From Clostridia bacterium (GTDB lineage: Bacteria > UBA6262 > WVXT01): a stretch of DNA of 8,674 nt. Below, piece by piece: positions 5,182-8,674 of this stretch. The notes under the pieces are model-generated. The model did not search any database, was not told the origin of the DNA, and saw nothing but the letters and a program-made list of their open reading frames with translations. The DNA is taken from contig DAOVHK010000055.1 in assembly GCA_030671905.1 (NCBI GenBank), forward strand, positions 1 to 8,674, read 5' to 3'. Within the stretch, counting starts at the first letter, position 1. The number at the start of each line of letters is the position of its first letter. The position numbers and the translations under genes were made by a program.

Positions 5182-5730
5182 ATGATTAAGATTAACTTAT
5201 TACCTAAAGAAGTAGGGAAGAAAGTTGCTCTGCGGGAGAAAAAGCTTTTACTTTCTATCATAGTTTTCCTGGTGGTAGGAGGATTTTTAGGATTATACTC
5301 TTTAAAGGTTGGACAATATACTCGCCTGAAGAAAAAAGCAAAAAGAGTGGAGAAGCAACTTAACCTTTTAGAAACGATAGTTAAAAAAGTTGATGAAATA
5401 GAAAAGTCCAAAGAGGCTCTGGCTAAGAAATTAGATGTTATTCAGAGCTTGCTGGGAAATCGCGCGGTCTATCCCCAACTATTGGAGGATTTAGCAAGGA
5501 CAGTTCCTTCCCGAGTATGGTTGACCTCCTTACTGACCAAAAGCGAGTCTGATTTCTTAACTATTACCATTGAGGCTTCAGCTATAGATAATTATGCAAT
5601 TGCCAATTTTATTACTAAATTGAGTAAGGTTAAGAATTTTTCTAAAGTTGAACTGATCAATATAACTACCAGAAAAGGGAAAGAAGAAATAGCAATAAAA
5701 AATTTCGGTGTAACCTGCGAGTACAGGTAA
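5182..5730 (+). CDS. pilN: Type IV pilus inner-membrane protein PilN
   Basis: A 182-residue bitopic protein. The cytoplasmic N-terminus MIKINLLPKE carries the INLLP motif (4-8) that fits the PilM groove. One membrane span follows (about 22-42), then a basic, helical coiled-coil stretch (about 45-95), then the periplasmic ferredoxin-like domain (about 100-182) with VPSRVWLTSL (108-117), typical of PilN. It pairs with PilO. The ATG at 5182 is fixed by the INLLP motif, yet only purine-rich AGAAGA (5167-5172) precedes it, so the ribosome binding site is weak. I see no promoter in the gap, so it is probably transcribed through from pilM. Confidence 0.92.
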   Translation: MIKINLLPKEVGKKVALREKKLLLSIIVFLVVGGFLGLYSLKVGQYTRLKKKAKRVEKQLNLLETIVKKVDEIEKSKEALAKKLDVIQSLLGNRAVYPQLLEDLARTVPSRVWLTSLLTKSESDFLTITIEASAIDNYAIANFITKLSKVKNFSKVELINITTRKGKEEIAIKNFGVTCEYR

Positions 5731-5759
5731 CCCCATTTTCTAATAAGTGAGACAATAAG

Positions 5760-6326
5760 ATGACAAAACAACAGAAGGTATTGTTGGGTATTCTGGGAGT
5801 CTTAGTTTTTTTTATGTTTTATAAATATCTCTATGGTCCGCTGGGGCTTAAGTTGAAAAAGGTCAAGAATGAGTTGACTACAAAGCAATCAAAACTTACA
5901 CTCGCCAGAGCAAGAACAGGTCGTCTGGAGCAGCTAAAAACTGATTATGAACTGCTCAGAGTTAAGGTGGCAGAAGCAGAGAAAAAGTTACCCAGAGAGA
6001 AGGAAATTCCTCGCTTGCTGCGAGATATAACCAGTGCTGGACGGAAGTTTAAGATTGATATTTCTGATTTCCGGCCACGAGCAGAAAAACAACAGGAATA
6101 TTACATATCTCATCCTTTTCTAATAACTCTGGAGACTAACTATCATAATTTAGCGCGCTTTCTGGCTGAAATAGGTCAATATGAGAGAATTTTCCATATT
6201 AAAAATTTAAGTGTAACACCAATACTGGAAAATAAAGAAAAACTGAAAGGCATTTCCACAGATTTTCAACTGTATACTTATACTTTTAGAGAAAAAGAGG
6301 AGAACGAAAAAGTAAAAAGTAAATGA
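5760..6326 (+). CDS. pilO: Type IV pilus inner-membrane protein PilO
   Basis: A 188-residue bitopic protein with one N-terminal span (about 6-25), a coiled-coil stretch (about 31-77) and a periplasmic domain that opens with KLPREKEIPRLLRDITSAG (76-94), the characteristic LP...EIP..L..I pattern of PilO. It forms a heterodimer with PilN, and the pair recruits PilP. The C-terminal tail is highly charged. It begins 29 bases after the pilN stop with only a weak AAGTGAG upstream, and its stop overlaps the pilP start (ATGA at 6323-6326). Length is within the usual range. Confidence 0.92.
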   Translation: MTKQQKVLLGILGVLVFFMFYKYLYGPLGLKLKKVKNELTTKQSKLTLARARTGRLEQLKTDYELLRVKVAEAEKKLPREKEIPRLLRDITSAGRKFKIDISDFRPRAEKQQEYYISHPFLITLETNYHNLARFLAEIGQYERIFHIKNLSVTPILENKEKLKGISTDFQLYTYTFREKEENEKVKSK

Positions 6327-6799
6327 ATAGTAAAATTGTTATAATTATTTTTATCCTGATTCTCCTGGGACTCAATGGTTGTCCTAAAAAAAAGGCCAGG
6401 CCAGTTTCCAGAAGGCCCATAAAAGAGAAAGAGATTGTCCTGCCTAAAAAAATAGAAGAGAAAAGGCGAGGCAGGTATACATATGGTGGTAAGAAGTATA
6501 ATGACCCGTTTGCTCCTCCTGAGGACATGGGAGGAGGAATTGAAAGGGTTGGTAAAGGTGTAGAAATCGACCTGAGTAGATTGAAATTAACAGGAATTAT
6601 GATTTCTCCTTCAGCCAAGGACAACTATGCCCTGATTGATGCTGGTGGAGGAAGAGGATATGTAGTTAAAGGTGGAAAGCTAATAGATAATTACAATAGG
6701 GTTGTAGATGGTGTGGTGGCCATAGTGAGAAAAGATAAGGTAATTCTAATTACTCGTAATAATGTCATTCGAGAGCTTAGATTGAAAACTGAAAAATGA
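6323..6799 (+). CDS. pilP: Type IV pilus pilotin-like lipoprotein PilP
   Basis: A 158-residue lipoprotein. The signal peptide ends in the lipobox LNGC, so C20 would be lipidated. A basic, disordered linker (21-58) carries the DPF motif (61-63) that often precedes the folded domain. The PilP beta-domain (about 84-155) shows RLKLTGIM and GYVVKGGKLIDNYNRVV, typical of the family. It joins the PilNO inner-membrane complex to the N-terminal domains of PilQ. Its ATG overlaps the pilO stop by four bases with no good ribosome site of its own, so translation is probably coupled. Its stop overlaps the first possible pilQ ATG. Confidence 0.92.
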   Translation: MNSKIVIIIFILILLGLNGCPKKKARPVSRRPIKEKEIVLPKKIEEKRRGRYTYGGKKYNDPFAPPEDMGGGIERVGKGVEIDLSRLKLTGIMISPSAKDNYALIDAGGGRGYVVKGGKLIDNYNRVVDGVVAIVRKDKVILITRNNVIRELRLKTEK

Positions 6800-6807
6800 G
6801 AATTAAA

Positions 6808-6814
6808 AGAGGAG
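6808..6814 (+). promoter_or_regulatory. Ribosome binding site deciding the pilQ start
   Basis: AGAGGAG (6808-6814) lies eight bases before the ATG at 6823. The other in-frame ATG (6796) has no such site and only overlaps the pilP stop. The site favours 6823 as the translation start of PilQ. Confidence 0.75.
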
Positions 6815-6822
6815 AATATCGA

Positions 6823-8646
6823 ATGAGAAAACTACTTTTTCCCAAAATAGTATTTATTTTAGTGTTAGGATTGGTCTGTTTTGTAAATGTTGGACCAGTT
6901 GCCCGGGAGGGGAACCCCGCACCTGAGTGGGAAGAGTTGACCAATGTGAAAGTTCAGAAGATCAGCGAAACTAAATCAAACATCATAATTACCACTACGG
7001 GACCCATAAAATACCACTGTTTCAAGATTACTAATCCACCAAGGCTGGTAATAGAGATGACTAATACGGTTCACAACTGGAAACAGAAAGAGTTGGAAGT
7101 AGGCAATTTCTTACTTAAGAGAATCCGTTCCGGGCAGTATCAGAATGAACCTATTAAAATAGCTCGGGTAGTTCTCGACTTAGAAATGCCAGTTGATTAT
7201 GAGTCTACTGCCACTGAGAAACAGATTATCCTGACTATTTTTGGTAAAGGAACCATAGAAAAGGTAGAAAAAGAAATGCCGAAAATAGTAAAAGTAGAAA
7301 GGGAAAAAAGGCCAAAGATAACAAAGAAAAAAATAATAAGGGAAAAAGGAATTGCACCAAACATTCAAGATGAAGAACATAGAAGACTGGTAGAGAAGGT
7401 AAGAAAAGAGAAGAGGGAGAGAAAGTTGGCTAAACTGCCAATAGAGGAGAAGAAGAAAAGACCAGTGGCGATAGGAGAGGTAATGGGTCCAATCAGCCAG
7501 GAGCCAGTAAGTTTAGATTTTGTTGATGCTGACATATCACAAGTAATTCGCTTCTTTGCCTTGAAGACGAAGATGAATTTTGTCCTGGCTGAAGACGTTG
7601 AAGGGGAGGTCACCATCCACTTACACAGCATACCTTTCGATGAAGCACTAAGAACTGTTCTGGATCAAAAAGGACTGATAGGAATTCAACATTCTGAAAA
7701 TGTTATCAAGGTTGTAAACAAGAGCAAAATGCCCACTTATAGAAAGACATTTTCGCTACAGAATAGAAATGCTTCAGAGGTCAAAGATACCATTGATACG
7801 TCATTAACAGCAGAAGAAAAGACGTATACCACTGTTGGTATATCTGATGTTACTAACGCCTTAATTATAACTTCCACTGCGGAGGGTATAGAGAAGCTTT
7901 CCCAGCTCATTGAGGAATTGGACATCAAGATGCCTCAGGTCAGAATTACGGCAAGGATTATGGAAGTAGATATCGGTAAAGGTGTAGATCTGGGAATAGA
8001 TTGGACCATGACTAAAACCTTTACCGACGGTGGTGCATTCAGTGATACAACGGTGGCCGGAAATGTAGAAGATATGGCTTCTCCTTTTAGTTATGGAACG
8101 CCAGCAACCTTAAATATAGCTACAATAATGAGCGGAGCAGATCTTGCTCTCACTTTAAAGGCTCTGGTAAAGAAAACCGATACAAGGACATTGTCTAAGC
8201 CCACCCTGGTGGTAGAGAACAACCGTCCAGCACACATCCATGTGGGCGATTCGATACCTTATAAGGAAACTATAGTGACCGCGGCAGGAGTCACCGAGAC
8301 CACGAAGCACCTGGAAATCGGAACTACTCTTGATGTTACTCCTACAGTTAGCCCTACGGGTAATCAGATAAGTCTGGATGTTAACGTAGCAGTGAAAGAC
8401 TTTGTGGGTTTTACTGTAGCGGGACCACAAACCACAGACAGGGAGGCGACGACAAAAGTTACCATAACCGAAGGACAGACAGTGGTGATTGGTGGACTGA
8501 TTAGTGAGACGGAAAAGGGAACGATGTACCAGGTACCAATTTTAGGCGATATCCCCATTTTAGGTTACTTGTTTAAGAAGAAAGAGACACACAAGCGGAC
8601 ATTGGAACTTCTGATTTTCTTAACCCCCCATGTCATGCGCCACTAA
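6823..8646 (+). CDS. pilQ: Type IV pilus outer-membrane secretin PilQ
   Basis: This forms the multimeric outer-membrane pore for the pilus. From the ATG at 6823 it has 607 residues: a signal peptide (about 1-27), one AMIN domain (about 42-141) that binds peptidoglycan, a highly charged Lys/Glu-rich linker (about 142-225), an STN/N0 domain (227-299) with SLDFVDADISQVIRFFA, one N1-type secretin_N domain (305-371), and the secretin beta-barrel core (371-601) with the signature VPILGDIPILGYLF (571-584). The start at 6823 is preferred for its ribosome site; an in-frame ATG at 6796 adds nine residues and overlaps pilP by four bases. One AMIN domain and one N1 domain make it compact compared with multi-AMIN PilQs. 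The gene is complete. Confidence 0.94.
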   Translation: MRKLLFPKIVFILVLGLVCFVNVGPVAREGNPAPEWEELTNVKVQKISETKSNIIITTTGPIKYHCFKITNPPRLVIEMTNTVHNWKQKELEVGNFLLKRIRSGQYQNEPIKIARVVLDLEMPVDYESTATEKQIILTIFGKGTIEKVEKEMPKIVKVEREKRPKITKKKIIREKGIAPNIQDEEHRRLVEKVRKEKRERKLAKLPIEEKKKRPVAIGEVMGPISQEPVSLDFVDADISQVIRFFALKTKMNFVLAEDVEGEVTIHLHSIPFDEALRTVLDQKGLIGIQHSENVIKVVNKSKMPTYRKTFSLQNRNASEVKDTIDTSLTAEEKTYTTVGISDVTNALIITSTAEGIEKLSQLIEELDIKMPQVRITARIMEVDIGKGVDLGIDWTMTKTFTDGGAFSDTTVAGNVEDMASPFSYGTPATLNIATIMSGADLALTLKALVKKTDTRTLSKPTLVVENNRPAHIHVGDSIPYKETIVTAAGVTETTKHLEIGTTLDVTPTVSPTGNQISLDVNVAVKDFVGFTVAGPQTTDREATTKVTITEGQTVVIGGLISETEKGTMYQVPILGDIPILGYLFKKKETHKRTLELLIFLTPHVMRH

Positions 8647-8674
8647 AAAAGGGGACAGGCTACTTTTTTCAAGG
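8647..8674. repeat. Start of a repeat-like sequence after pilQ (cut by the window edge)
   Basis: Directly after the pilQ stop comes A4GGGGACAGGCTAC followed by T6. From memory, a GGGGACAGGCTAC...T6 string recurs between genes in many environmental bacterial genomes as part of REP-like palindromes. The A-run with G (8645-8651) can also pair with CT6 (8663-8669), which could work as a weak terminator. Only 28 bases are visible, so neither reading is firm. Confidence 0.4.

Noticed and set aside
6286..6624. Minus-strand open frame of 112 codons across pilO/pilP
   Set aside because: It lies opposite two confidently identified, overlapping pil genes and its predicted protein shows no family features.
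6880..6882. PilQ as a lipoprotein via the Cys in its signal peptide
   Set aside because: The residue before this Cys is Val within GLVC, which does not fit a lipobox, and the hydrophobic segment continues past it.

Overview
This window is a type IV pilus (T4P) assembly locus, with every gene on the + strand. In order it holds: a major-pilin-like gene (pilA); an ABC transporter ATPase and its ABC-2 type permease; a membrane-anchored TPR protein; the prepilin peptidase/methylase (pilD); and the alignment and secretin genes pilM, pilN, pilO, pilP and pilQ. The organism is a Gram-negative (diderm) bacterium, because it has an outer-membrane secretin, an inner-membrane PilNO pair and a PilP lipoprotein. 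From memory, the gene order (pilin, ABC pair, pilD, pilMNOPQ) matches the Myxococcus xanthus pil cluster (pilA-G-H-I-D-M-N-O-P-Q) and resembles other deltaproteobacterial and candidate-phylum loci. The fairly AT-rich sequence and the GTAGGGG/CCCCTAC palindromes between genes suggest an uncultivated lineage such as Omnitrophota or a deltaproteobacterial relative. That taxonomic guess is weak.

Layout: positions 1-55 are a pilin leader with a perfect 9-bp hairpin and a consensus Shine-Dalgarno. pilA (56-484) is followed by a long hairpin with a T6 tract (498-580), which reads as a terminator. The ABC ATPase (589-1320) and permease (1320-2093) share one base. A 109-bp palindromic repeat (2107-2215) separates them from the TPR gene (2255-2944). 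The TPR gene overlaps the longest reading frame of pilD (2890-3786). The pilD-pilM gap (3787-3965) holds two palindromes and a near-perfect sigma70 promoter. pilM (3966-5075) is separated from pilN (5182-5730) by a hairpin and a second copy, inverted, of the 2107-2215 repeat. pilO (5760-6326), pilP (6323-6799) and pilQ (to 8646) are tightly packed. The last 28 bases begin another repeat-like sequence. No gap between genes exceeds about 180 bases, and I see no RNA gene, CRISPR array or transposase.

How it works together: PilD cleaves and N-methylates PilA. PilM (cytoplasmic, actin-like) binds the INLLP tail of PilN. PilN and PilO form the inner-membrane alignment ring, PilP bridges the periplasm, and PilQ is the outer-membrane pore. 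The assembly and retraction motors (PilB, PilT) and the platform protein PilC are not in the window. The ABC transporter plus TPR protein is the least understood part. The equivalent M. xanthus genes (pilGHI) are needed for pilus assembly, but their substrate is unclear.
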